In this document: in pieces, positions 35,246 to 48,400 of the stretch | How the letters are laid out: every line of letters begins with the position of its first letter | Position numbering within the stretch: position 1 is the first letter of the stretch | Assembly: GCA_034509425.1 (NCBI GenBank) | Contig: JAVTVJ010000049.1 | Span: 1,944,001 to 2,008,000 of the forward strand | Direction: 5' to 3' | Length of the DNA: 64,000 nt | Source of the DNA: Eopsaltria australis | Lineage: Eukaryota; Chordata; Aves; Passeriformes; Petroicidae | Translations under genes and position numbers: made by a program | The notes under the pieces: generated by a model | Seen by the model: only the letters and a program-made list of their open reading frames with translations | Database searches by the model: none | What the model was told of the DNA's origin: nothing

Positions 35246-38200
35246 AATTTATTTTTGGGAGGAGAGAATAAGGCTTTTATAGCATTTGTATATGTTCTGG
35301 TTTTTCTTTTAGGGACTGTTATCTCTCCCTAGATATCCCATGATAAGAGCTTTATGCCCATGAGTGTCAAAAGAGATTAAATCTCTTCAGCATGCTTATG
35401 TGCAAAATGTGTCCTTCAGAGTCAATTATAATTAAGACTGGGGTAAATAGTGTGAAGTGTTTTGAGCTGTTAAATGAATTTGTTTCAAACAAGCTTTCTC
35501 CTTCTTTTCACCTTTCCTTGCTGTCCAGATAGTCTGTCAATCCTAAATGCTCACAGAATACAAACCCCAAGGTTTCATGTGCTGTAGGAAACAGCTGCAT
35601 TTTCCTTTGAGTTGCACAACACTTGCTGGATATGCCTGTAAGTGCATCCAGTTGGGACAGTATGCAAATATTGTGCAACATAACTGACCAACTGTAGCTA
35701 AATATTGCTTGGAATTTGACTATTTCAGTTAAATAACAAGATCAATATATGAATCAAATCTGAGCATTAAATTCACACAAATGGCAGCCTTCCTGGCAGC
35801 TTGTCCTGATCACCCATTTTCAGGAGCACTGAACAGACTCTTCTATAAGAATTACTCTGCAAGCATTTTGCAAAGTACAGGAATATCCAAAACTTTCCTG
35901 TACTTGACTGCTAGAAGATAGCCCAACTTTCTGACCTAATATGATACTGCTCCACAGGTAGCATAATGCAGATGGTGCCAGATTTCAGACATTCATAGCT
36001 CTGAAGTTATTGTATGCCCATATTGCAACATTTGGAGGCTTCAGATCAGGTCCAAAGAAGGATTTGTGAAATCTTTGAAGCAGAATTTTTGTAATTCACT
36101 ATTGGATCCTAGTGGAGTATTTGACAGTATCAAAATAATTTTTGCAATGCCAAGAACTGCTTGGTTTTAGCTTCAGCTGGAGTTTCTCCAGAATGTCTAC
36201 TACCTCTAAGGCAACTGGGAATACACTTGGAAAATATTCAGTGAACTCCAGATTGCTGGTTTTTTCTGCCAAAAAAATCAAGATCTGTGGAAACTCTGAC
36301 AGCTGTACCTTGTCACGAAGAAAATACTCCGAAGAAAAAACAAATGACCATTAAACTAGATAGCATATTAATGTCTAATGATTAGCTATATTTTATCCAT
36401 TGGTTTTTATCGCCTACATATTGTCACAGCTGCCCTGAGCAGTGACCAGGACTTCATTTCTCTTTGCAAATCACTCTTGATGCTTCATATCTTGCCTTTT
36501 TAGTCCAAAATTACCATTCCATGTAATAGGAATCTAAGGGGAATATTTTTTTACTAAGAAAAACAGTATGAGAGTTATTTTGAAAATAATATTGGACCTG
36601 AAATAACTAGGGAAATAGTTGATAGCAAATTGCTGGTTGACTACAATGAAAAGGACCTTACAATGATTAGCAGTTGTATCTCAGTGTCACTATTAACTTT
36701 CACACATTCATATGGTGTCTGAGAGCAAATAATTTCATTAACATTTGCAATTACCATTACTAAATACTGTTCTTTTCTGTGCAGGCTTATTGGGAAATTT
36801 TCTTTTGATGTAATAGCTTCATGGCATGTAGGTTAGCTTGACTGATTTTTCTGCAGCTGTGGAAATGGAGCCAATTTCAAGATCCATATTGATAATGAGC
36901 TGAATTCACGTCATCTTCCTGCTTCTCTGAAGTGCACTGAATTGCAGAAAAAGTATTTTCCTGAAATACTGGCATGTCTTTGGAATGAATGCCAGAAATA
37001 TAGCCAAAACTTTTCATACTGAGTAACTTTATTATATGCAAGGATGAGGTAAGTGGACACAGCACTGACATGCCTGCTGGAATTGGGAAAAACTGTTGGA
37101 AGAGGGTCATGTGAACCCTATAGATGTAGGGCCTAGACCTAGGAAACCTTAACCTTTGTTGTATTTGAAAGATGGTTTTCACTCAATTTCTTTTCTGCTG
37201 CCTTTTCACTGCTTTTTGTCTCCACAGTTCTGTCCTTCCCTCGTGCCAGCTTTGGCGCCTGTCAGACATTTACAGATGCCAACTGAGTTCCATAATCCAA
37301 GATAAAACAGCCCCTGCCCCCTGGTTTGGTTGTTTTTTTGTTTTTTAAGCTAATTTTCTGCTAGATTAATGCTCCAGCTTCTCTTACGTGGAAGGCCCAA
37401 CAAATGCCATGGTTGGTTCAACTGATACAAGTACACAGTAGCTGGGGTGGTGCGGTGGGAGGAAGCAGTGGTATCGCTGCCAGCTAGAGATTCTGAGCTT
37501 CTGGAATTAGTATCATCCAACTCTGTGGGGTTTTTTTTTAGAATCAACAGTGAGAAACAGTTTTCTTAAGTGCTTCCAGTAACCCAAGAAGAGAGAAACA
37601 CTTCTAATAGCTGGCAGCAGCTCCATTTCTCCAAAGTCAGGGAATAAGTATAAATACTTTAGAACAGGATTTTTTGCTGCCTCTCACTTCTCAGCCCTAG
37701 AGTCAGTGAACTACTGCTATCTCAGGGTACCACTCAAGGAATTTGAGAAAAGCTCTGACAAAATAGAATAACTTTTCCAGTGACAGTCTTAAATATCTGA
37801 AACTACAGCTGAAGCAGTTTCAGTTGGCTCCAGTCCTTAAATATAATATGGGGGTGTACAATTGAGTCTGTTAAACCTGTTGTAGAAGGTAAGCTCCAGG
37901 AGGAAAAGTCAATGATAATGCCAAGTATTAAGATATATTGATAAACAGATAATCCTGCCATTGAAATTCCTCTCTATGAACCAATACTGTCTATATCAGA
38001 AAACAGAATGATGTCATACTTCTGATCTAAACAGTCAATTTTAGAGAGGCTTATGGGTTCTTCCCAAGAGGGGAATAAACTGATAATGGAATCATATTTC
38101 TTTCACATCATGCTTATCATTTCAAAGAAGACAAATTCTGATGTCCTGAACACAGCTTGAAACAAACAATAAAAAATAATTTCCTTTTTCACAGTTCAGA

Positions 38201-38247
38201 GCACCTTTCTGGCTGGTACTTTATCCAATCTTTTTTGTTTTGTATTT

Positions 38248-38297
38248 AAATGCAATGGAAATGCAATGGAAATGCAATGGCACTTTTTTTTTTTTTT
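38248..38297. repeat. Three perfect copies of an 11-mer, then T14
   Basis: The unit AAATGCAATGG is repeated exactly three times (38248-38280), followed by CAC and a run of 14 T (38284-38297). Confidence 0.95.
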
Positions 38298-40837
38298 GGT
38301 AGCTATCTGGTCTGTCTTCTGTGTCTCATGTTTTAAGAGGTGCCAGAGAGCACACCTTCGTTTTCTAGACCGCTCATCCAGAAAGTTATGGTCAGCTGAA
38401 TTGTCTTCTGCAGACTGAAAGCCAAAAGCCTTTCACATCAGTAGCTGAATAACCAGGCAGTAAATGCAGTCACAGTTCACTTTTGGGGAGGATAAGGAAG
38501 TGAACAAAGTGCTGGTCTCAGTCTTTGTGGTTACTTAGGCACATTGATTAAAAATACCTGATAAGAAAAGCAGAAACCTAAAGTCCTCAGCAGCCTGCCT
38601 GAAGATACAAAGTAAATCAACTACAGTTCTGACAGCAGTGGGGTGGCTGTCATTTCAAGCTCCCTGTACAAAAAGGACAGTTTCTTGTGTATTTTCAATG
38701 TTGTGAAAAACATAGATTTCATGAGAAGGATGGTTTTTATGAGACTGTCATGCAGATTGGGTACTCCTAGCTAGAAATAAAGCTAGATAGTATTCAAAGC
38801 ATACTGTCATGAAGAGGCTGCAGTTCAGTCGCAACATAATTCCTATCTTGCCCTTAGCCCTCTTCTCATAGAGGATGTTTTCCTCCCCATTCAGTCTGCT
38901 TTGTATTTCTCCTCTCTAGGACAGAATTTGAAATGAGTTACATCCATATCTTCCATTTTTCGTGGGCGCTAAAAAGGGACAAGCTGGGTAGCTAATAAAT
39001 AAGCTTAATATCACATGCAGAATGGATGCAGTTCCTGTGTAATGACTGCACTGAGCTTCCTTGTATTTGTCCCAGTATAATCACTGTGTCCTGGATAAAT
39101 CAATGTGGTCTCTGAAGTTTGCTGCAGGTTCTTATCTGTTTCAGACAGGGATTAAAATGTTGAAGAGAACCTCTGTTGACTTTTTCTTTTTTTTAAGCAA
39201 GGAAAAAACCTGGGAGTAAAAAAAAGAAAGGAAAGCAAAAAATGGGAGAAAAATAAATGGAGTAACTGAGACACTTCAGAATACTCTTTCTAGTAATTCT
39301 GCTCTTGATTGGTTTCCAGTATCCTCTTAATAACCTCTTTGGTGGTTTTAGGGAAAATCTTGCATAAACTGGCTGGAACATGCATAATGACAATGGTCTA
39401 TGAATGCAGTCCTTTCTTTTTGGTTTCTAGGAGCTTTGACACCCATTCTAGGCAGACTCTTTGGAGAACTGAAATGCTAAGCTCTTTGAAAATTTCTGCT
39501 GGACACATGCAACTGACAGCTTATTTAATGGCTGTAGAACCTGGCCAGATGTAGGTGCACTCAAGTATTTCAAAAAGTAAATGGGGTGAGTGATGACTCT
39601 CTAGCAAATCTAAAGCTCGCCTTTGAAGTTTAGGAAGCGCTAGAACTTATTAGTGCAACAACTAAACAAATAGTTTTTAAGATCTTTCTCCCACCATCCC
39701 CTCCAAACTATCAAGTTTCTTTACAAATTGTTTACTTAACTGCATCAAAAGAGAAAGACTGAATATTAAAAATAAAACTTCCCCAAATCCATTAGTCTGT
39801 GCAGACACCCAGCATGGAAAATTTCAGCTAAAATGATGCTGTTAATAAAAGTTACAGGGATAAATGAAGGCAGAGGCTTTTACTTAAACATGTCTAGAGT
39901 TTCATCATAGCTGTATGTTTAAATTGTTTTTGCAAGCAACGTTTCAACACTCAAGAAGCCAGAAAGCATTTTAATGTAGCAATAGTGAAAACAAAATTCT
40001 GGAGACTTCTTTGAAATATTTCTTGTCCTTTTATTAAAGACTAAAAGATGGGATCTGCATTACTGGTTTTAGACTGTCCAGCTATACCTTGTAGATATAG
40101 TTTTGCATCTTTGATAATCTTTAGTCAAGGTTTTATCTGTATGTTATAAAATATACATGCTTACATTTACTGCAGATTTTTGTTGCCTCTGAAGGAGATC
40201 CCTGTATCGCAGGATGTCACAGTCTTCGGGCTTAGTTACAACATTGTTGGTAATAGAGGGACTTGGATATTTGACTGAATGTTCACTGAAACCCTTTTTC
40301 CATAGAGCATTGATTTACTTCATTGCCTGCTTAACAAACTTGAGATTAATCTACTTTATCCTTGTAACTCAATAGAGAATATCTGCATTTTGAGCAGGAA
40401 AGGTCTTATCTGAGGGTAAGAAAGGGAATGTCTGGATTGCCTCTAGGTGGCAGCGAGGCATTATTTCTTGTCATCTGCTGAACTGCCTGTTTTGCTGTCT
40501 CTGCAAAGAAAGGCTTGCTTTGGTACTGTCAGCTCGGTACTTTTTTCTGGACATTTTGGATAGATCTTGAAATCCTAAACTCTGTATTCCAATAAAATAT
40601 ACATGGTTACATATCATTTAGTCCTGGAAATGCAGACAATAGTACTGTGTGATATGTGCTGTGAATCAGCAGTTCTCTGATCCATGCTTTCATGTGGCAG
40701 TGATCAGTGGTAACATTGGGGATCCCCAGCAGATCTTTTTTTTAGAAAACGATGGCTTCAAATGGCTTTGCATTTTTTCATCTTTTGTGTGCTGATGTGG
40801 CTGCCTTCTAGCACAAATTACTGTCCAGGTGTTTGTA

Positions 40838-40948
40838 CAGGACCTGGTCTAGTGAAGGACATCCCTGCCTATGGTAGGGGGGATGGAACTAGATGATCTT
40901 TGAGGCCCCTTTCAACAAAAACTCTTCTATGGTTTTATAATTCTACCT
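40838..40948 (+). mobile_element. CR1 LINE 3' end, plus strand
   Basis: 'aggacctggtctagtgaagg', 'acatccctgcctatggtagg', 'ggatggaactagatgatctt', 'tgaggcccctttcaacaaaa', then degenerate octamers (ttctatggttttataattct). This is a clear CR1 3' terminus of a different subfamily from the 'aggcacatgg' copies at 7.7, 17.9 and 23.5 kb. Confidence 0.87.
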
Positions 40949-43900
40949 TTGGGCTCAGTGCAGTGATGGTACATGTGATATTTTGTTCTGATAAATGACT
41001 GCTTTTATCACTTGAGCATGAGTAATGGACCACACTAAATGCTGCTAATAAAGGGATCAGAGACCCTTTAGTAAGTCCTTGCTGCCTGACAGTATTAATT
41101 GTAATGCTGAGGAGATGGAAATTGGCTCTGCAATTGTAATTCAGGCTCTGATTTAACAATGTGTTTAAATCAATTACTTTTAGCATGTGCTTGTGTTGAC
41201 TGCATTTTAACAGTGTAGCTAACTTTCTCACATCTAATCTGGGGAATGCTTTCACTTTTATGAATGTCCTTATTTTCAACCTAGGAAAGTGCTTTTTGTG
41301 CATACACAAAGAAAAGCATGTCCTTAAATGCTTTACAAATTGGTATATACATTGCCAGCTTTGATACTGTGGGTTAAGAGTAAGAAGCACAATTTTGAGC
41401 TGAATGGGTTCCACAATGATTAAGAGAAAAACATTTAAAAAACCGGTTTGGTTGTGATCAAAACATACGTTCTTTTGAATATTATTATATTCAATATAAT
41501 ATTATTAGTGTCCTATTCAGGATAAAAATACAAATGAGTTTTTGTATTTAAACAAGCACCACCTTTTAAGTCTATGTTTTGCGTGGCTAAGACTGACCTA
41601 TTCTTCTAATATCTCATCAGGAAAAGCATGGCATTAGAGCCATGGTGGGTCTCCATTGCTTGAGAGCTGAATGTGTCAGTAGAAATGTTTTGTACATTGT
41701 GTCAACCAAAGGAAAATGTAGAATGAGTAAGCAATTTTAAATTGACCGAGAAGAAAATGATGTATTTGGGAGAAGTTTCTAATGCAATATACTTTGGCAT
41801 TAAAATTTAAAATTACTCTGAATACATTTCTTTTAGAAAACACTGTGGTGATCAAAGACTTAGCAGCTTGATGGATGTGAATGAATGAGTCTCATAAATT
41901 GAGACTGCAACTGTGATCGCTGCATTAATAAGAATGAGATTATCATAGTGTTAAATCATCCAGCTATACATTTAAAAGTATGTACTAGAATAAATGCATA
42001 TTATGCAATATGTCTTCGTCTTCTGTTCTCAGGCCAGTGCTATCATGCTATGTCACAAATATGAACATCGGTAGGCTCTGACAGTCTCACATGAGAAGCA
42101 GTTTTCAGAGGCAGGTTTATTAAATGGTTGCATAATTGCAATGATTATTGCTTCTGATACTAATGTAAAAAAAATAGGATTTGGCACAGAATTTTCATAC
42201 CAAAGAAGTGGAGAAAATAATACTAGTTTCAGAAAGTTCAGGTTGTAAACTGGGTTCCATTATAAATGTGCTGTGTTTAGATGTTCCACATTTTTCTTGG
42301 AAGGGCATCACACTGCGATAGGTATGATTTTATGATCAAATTCCTAAGTTATTAAAGAAATTTGTGTAAAACCTTCTTGCTTGGATTAGTATGGGATTAT
42401 TTTTCATTGTTCTCAATAAGTTACATTTCTGTTTCAAGATGTGAGGTATACTGCCTGTTTGCTGTGTGGAAGATTTTCAGAGTTAGGATAGCAGTGGCTT
42501 TGTGAACTTCTCAGGGAAGCCCTGTGCACGCTGTCATCTGCTGATCATAGGAGAGACAGTGCTGCAAGGCTCCCTACACAGCGCTCAGTTACAGGCTGAA
42601 GCCAAACTTTCCTTATGGAAATACATCCCAAAAGAATCTAATGTCACCTAAAACAGCTCATTAGCTCACACTCAAGGATGTTTTCTAAATGTGACTTTAT
42701 TCTCTGTGCTCAACCTGTTCAATATTGTGTGTACTCATGAGTTTAAACCTTGTCAGTGCTGTCTGTCATCTTAGTAAGTGGTAAAAAATTACTCTAGCAA
42801 GTGTCACTGGTTTATTACAGGCTTCTTTAAGGATTGGTGAACTAATCTGAGAGAAGAAAAAAAAACCTCCTGTACATTTACATTGTATTGTGAGAAGGAT
42901 TTAAATGAGAACCCTCTCAGAAATCCCTTTCCACTCAGTAGGATTGTCAGCCTAGTTGATGGAATATTTGTCAATGCTGCTTTAATTAAAGATTGCACTT
43001 AGCTATTTTTGACCTTCCCTTGTACACACTTAAATGCACATTAACAGATGTGCTAGTAAATTAAGATATTGGGATACTGGTTAAAAAGATTTTAATTCCA
43101 TATATTGTCTTCAAAACATTCTGCTTCAAGGATATGGGTTAATTCTGATAACATTTGAGTATTTTGGGACTTCAAAGTTTTTTTACTTTTGACCAGAAAA
43201 AAAGAAAGCGAATGGGAGGAATGAGAAATACTGGTTAAAACCAAAACAGCCCCAAATTTGAACTCCTGTATTTGGAATACAGACTCTGGTACATATTGCA
43301 ATAATATTTGAAATGCTTTTCTTTTGTCCCAATAAAGGACAAAATATATATTTCTAAACTTAAGCTGAAATGTAATGCTGCTGTCTACTTAAAACTAGAT
43401 TAAGATTTTTTTTTTTTACATAAATTTGAGTCTGCATATGGATGTTATTCCCTTCAATGTCAGTAACTGGATCCTTAATACTTCCATCAAGAGGTATATT
43501 TTTTTTCATTTTTCTCTGAAAGTTCAGCAAAACTGATGATGCTGAATGGTCAGTAACTTCCTGCTTTTATAAAATTTAAAAGATGAATAATTCAAATGCT
43601 TTCATCGGAGATCAGTGTTCCCGACCCTTCATCCCTTCATTTCTTGCTGCTCCTTACTCTTATCAAGGTCTAGGCGCATGAGCAATATCAACTGCTTTGT
43701 GTTACTTTTCTTTTTTGGGTACTTCTCAGCCCAACAAATGTTTTTGGTTTGCTTTTGTTAATTTCTTTTATCATTTAACAGATTGTTTTTCTGTAAAACA
43801 AAGGAGTTAGTTCTGAATTAGATAAATTTAAGACCCTCTGGGATTCTGAGGACAAGCAATGGGGCATTATCTTTGTATTTTTCCGGACAAAATGTATTCC

Positions 43901-45411
43901 CATTTTCTTTCTTGCTAGAAAAAGCCTGCATTCAACTTTCCCTGAAGAAGTGTACATTCTTCCAAATTAATCCAAGTGGAGCAGGTCTTATGAGATCAGG
44001 TGGAGCTGGAAGATCTTGACATCTATTTAATCTAAATCAGGATCTCAGGTATGGCCTCCCGGTCCCAATGTGTAGTCTAAAATCAATGCTTTTGTACAAA
44101 CAGCCTTTCCATCTTTTTTGTTTTTCCTTTTATTATATACTCAATACACTACTGGTGAAATAGAATAATTATAGTTGTAATGCTCCACTTTACAACCTAT
44201 CACCTTAGGATGAGAAAAGATATTCTATAATGTGTGATAGGCAAATAATGGTAGCATTATCATGTTGCTTCACCTGTACTCTGTCTGTGTTATATGAGCT
44301 CACTGGTGGCCGGTCCCTACAGTACACCAAGAAAACCAACAGATTTGCTGCTGCTGATTATTGCCTTGCTGTACGTGTCCTGCTTTTTGTTACAGCAGAG
44401 ACACAAATGGGTCCCTTCTGGGTTTGTGAAAGAGAACAGCTTTACCACATAAACCTCTAGTAGCTAACAAAGAAGCAGCTCTGCAAAGATTGTCTCTAGT
44501 GAAAGTTTGATTCCACTGTTTGAATTGCTTAGTAATGTTTCTTCAACAGTATCTGTGCATGTTAACTTCCTAGCTATCACCCTGAGCAGCTGGCTGTGCT
44601 ACAGCTGGTTATTTGTAAGGGAATTCTCCAATGAATAAATTACCAAAAGCGTTGTTTTCACAGAAAGGAAAACCCTTACATTCTACAACTTCGGGATTCT
44701 GTTCTGAGTCTTGAAACTGTCGTTCTAAAATCAGGATGAGAGTCCAGGTAAAGGTCTGAAGTGAGAGTCAGGTTCTTTCCTTCCATAGATACAAATAATC
44801 CAGCTGACCAGGTGAACATGTAAAAAAGCCCAAACAAAACCACAAAACCAAAACAACACAGAATAAGCTCTAGAATCCATCAATTTTAAATTACTATTAA
44901 AAAATAATTATTTTGTGCCAGTGATTTTTTTGTCCCACTAGCTGTTCCGCCATAATTTGACATGTAGGTTGTTAGCCTATAAGCTCATGGTGATGTGGTT
45001 TATAAATTTTTCAAGCTTTATTTAAACCATGCCTTATCTCATACTTTAATGAACTATATATTAAACTGTGTGTATTCATGCCTTTCAGGTATGTCTACTC
45101 TCATAGAGGCTGAAAAGCAGGATAAATTAGTCCTCAGTAATCATCATGTCCTTACATAGTACTGACTAGCTAGACTGATCATTTGGAAATTAGTTTGGAC
45201 ATTTCTATATTGCAGTAAGATTGCCAAAGGCTACTGAGAAGGAATTAAAGCATGTCTTTTCTCCTGTGTTCTCTTCTTCTTCATTGCTTCAGAGCTCTGA
45301 CAGTCTTACTGTGTAGTTCCCCTCCTGCTTCCCCTCTGCCTGCATCTGTTTAAGGCTGTCTCAGTGCTGGATAACCTCTTGTTCTCATTTTGCACTGTTT
45401 ATGGTTTCTCT

Positions 45412-45414
<3 letters not shown>
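40949..45414. other. Unique sequence, no gene recognised
   Basis: The longest open frame of the window (159 codons, minus, 41414-40935) starts here and runs into the CR1 tail, but its composition (many Cys, His, Ser, no domain) looks like chance. The DNA at about 41030-41200 has conserved-element texture (ATTGTAATTCAGGC, TAACAATG, CAATTACTTTT). Nothing else is recognised to 45414. Confidence 0.5.
41865..42010. promoter_or_regulatory. Candidate conserved non-coding element
   Basis: A block rich in homeodomain- and Pou-like cores (GCATTAATAAG, GAGATTATC, ATGCATATTATGCAAT) with a short hairpin TCTCATAAATTGAGA (41890-41904). No transposon signature. The assignment rests on texture only. Confidence 0.2.

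Positions 45415-45448
<34 letters not shown>
45415..45448. repeat. T34 homopolymer
   Basis: An uninterrupted run of 34 T, the longest simple tract in the window. On the minus strand it is an A34 following 'caaggtatt'. The lysine run seen when this strand is translated is an artefact of the tract. Confidence 0.98.
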
Positions 45449-45452
<4 letters not shown>

Positions 45453-48400
45453 CCTTGCTTAGTGAGTGAGATAAATACAATCTCAAGTTGCCTGAATAAG
45501 CTTAGGGCATATATTTCTCCCTTGTGCTGGGATTTCCAGAATAGCTCAGTTTTGGATGTCCAGCTTTCCCTGGCCTTTTTCTCCAGGCTCCCATGCACAG
45601 AGCCTCCTTTGCAAACATCACCCAGAATTTATATGCTCACCTAGGATTCTGTAGTCAGCGAGTCCCCTGAAGGACTGTTTTCCATGGACAAACTGTGCAA
45701 CTCCTAGTCAGACTTCTCTGGGGTAAAGGTGTTCCCATTCAAACACCTTCCTCCTTGTCTCACTTTGATGCTCTCTGAATTGTGCTGCTCTGATTCTGTG
45801 TGGAGTCACACTCCAGAGCAATCTGATTTCAACATGAACAAACCATGTTCACTGTTGTCTTACTGCATAATGGCAGGTGCATGCCTGCAGAAGATATAGC
45901 CACTACATATAAAGAAAGAGCAGGTGTTTTCTTAAAATTGCGTTGGTGTTGGAGAAACTACAATGTAGGACAATATCCTAAGAAGTTTCTCAGCATAAAA
46001 TGACTGCCTGTGATTGCTGTTTAGGAAAGTTCTAGGTATAGGTTAAATTCTCTCTCTACCCTGATATGTAAAGATAATATATTATTTCAGGAGAAACTTG
46101 AGGACATTTTAATTATGGCAGAGCATTTTGACCTGACAGATGTTTATATTAATGCATTTCCACTGTTGGGGAATGAAATCAGATTGCCTAAAGATTTTTC
46201 TGTTTGCTAAATCTCATTAGAATTATAGAAACACAGACTCTATGCAAGAAACATTGTGGTGGTGACATAATATATGTCTGAAATGATGTAGTGTTTCCAC
46301 AAATCACAAGCTGAAGGGATAGCTTATCTTCAGATTTTAGCAGTTGCTACTGCGGTTTGAATTATATTGTATAATCTTAACTTCCATTCTGAAAATTGTC
46401 TGCAGTCACATATATTCAATTTAGGAGAAAAGCACATAAAGTAAATTAGGTTAAAGAAACTAACTCTGCATGTTGTAATGTTGATTTAATAGAAAGCAGC
46501 CCAAAAAAGAATATAGTAATGATAGGGCATAAATGTTAGCATTATGTATAAATAAATGTCAGGCATCAGTTTCCTTCTAAATTTTTCTTGAGAACTGAGT
46601 TGGGATGGATGTCCCTTGTGACAATAAGTACGGAACATCTAACAAATGCCTGGCAAACAAGAATTTTATCAGAAAACAGGTTATGGGAAATCATATAACA
46701 TTCAACACAGATCCCTCTTGAGTAATCTTCCCTCATTTTCCTCCACCAGCTTAGTCCAGATGAGATTGATTGTAATGATGGACATTTTAGGCCCCCTGGA
46801 GACAGAGGGCTGGGAACTGGAGAAAACATACATCTGGGAAGTTTCTAAGGAGCCTGGGGAAAGCTCAATAAAGAAACTCAGAGAAAAAGAAAGACCAGAT
46901 GGTGCCCTGACTACCAGATTCAGAAATTGAAGATTTTCTGTTTAAATAAAGGTTCCATTTTTATATCCTAATAAGATACATGAAGAAGTTAGAGGTTGCA
47001 GTTACCAAATACAAAGCAGATGAACCTCTTACATAGTAATTGTCCCTTTCTCCTTCATCTTAAGAGTTTCAGTGTGGTAACATTCTTGAGATTATTATGA
47101 GGTCTAAAACCATAAAGTACTCATTTAGGTGTTAAATGTGAGGGGCTGGTACACTATGATTTTCTGATTGAATTATGATAATAAGTGTACAGGTGACAGT
47201 TTTGACAAGTCTGATAAGCAGATAAGTGTTATATTATTTTTCATTATCTCATGAACTGTGAAGGTATTTCTTAACTGTAGTTCCCATTTTCTCCTTGAAT
47301 TATTCTTTAGCTCGACTTAAAAAATATGTGTTCTGGTTAAAGATATAATATTAAGGAAATAATAAATTATGTTTTTAAATTACAGTAAACCAAGATTAAG
47401 ATAAATAATTTAATTTTCAAGTGTCTTAAAGATGCCTGTGAGATATATGTGTTTTTTCCTGCAATCTGATCTGTATTTTTAGGAAATTTTAGAGATGATC
47501 ACATAGTGATGCTTATTGCTCTAGCCAATTGTAAATTAACATATGCAACTATAGTTTTGTGAAGGATGGCTGCTTTTGCAATTGAGAAAGCTGAACTCTG
47601 ATAATTTGGTTTGTGGTCAAAACTTAGTGAAAATTGTAATTTTTGTGTTCTTTGTATGTAGTGGCTATATCTTCTGCAGACTTTTCATCTTGGGAGCAGG
47701 AGGGGAGAGCTGTCCTAAAAGAGACAAGAGAGAAGCTGGAACAAGGGTCTGCACCACGAGTGCAATCAGCTTTGTTGAAATCACTGTTTTTGGCAATTGA
47801 GCACCAGGTTCCTGAGAGCAGTTTTGGGGGCTACAGACTCTCTCCTGCCCTGATGACTCTGCACAGCATTTCTAATTCTTTCACAGAGTCATTAATAGAT
47901 AAAAACAAACAAAAATATTCTTATGTTTGGTTTGTCCAAGCTGACACTTGTCATGTTTTCCTAGACATGGCAGAAAGGAAAAGTTGAAGGGTGGGTGCAT
48001 GGGTGGTGATGGGGTGGCTGCCCTGATGGGTGACTGGTGAAAAGCTTGAGAGCACCTATTAAAATGTGTGCTCCTGAGTGCTGCTTACATCTGTGAAATT
48101 CTTAAGATATATTCGAAGTTAGCTGAGTGTGAAATATGATTCTGAGGTGACTCAAATTTTGTGAACCACAGCAAAATTGGCCAATAAAATGGTAATAATA
48201 GTATGAAAGAAAGTTACAAAATGGTTGTTAAAAGCATAACTCAACCCAAAAAGTGGTTTTTAGAAATCCACAATTGTCTTCTACATGGTTTTTAGCTGTT
48301 ATATCTCAGAATAACTAACTCGGATTATTTTTAATATACCGAAAGAAATAAATTATTTCATTATAACCTTGTGGTAGTCAACACATTGTTCCAATTTAAT

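Larger units (their letters stand above)
34874..40837. other. Unique AT-rich sequence with one CR1 tail; no gene seen
   Basis: About 6 kb. Apart from the CR1 tail at 35203-35245 and the 11-bp triplication at 38248-38280, nothing is recognised. Open frames (36099-36354, 36877-37182, 39193-39554) are at most about 100 codons, overlap on opposite strands and lack recognisable motifs. Confidence 0.55.

Noticed and set aside
40935..41414. Longest open frame in the window (159 codons, minus) as a gene
   Set aside because: It runs into a CR1 tail, has no domain, splice context or codon character, and one frame of this length is expected by chance in 64 kb read six ways.
46780..46960. Processed pseudogene or LTR suggested by two AATAAA signals
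   Set aside because: AATAAA is common in AT-rich DNA, and no element boundary, tail or protein similarity was seen.
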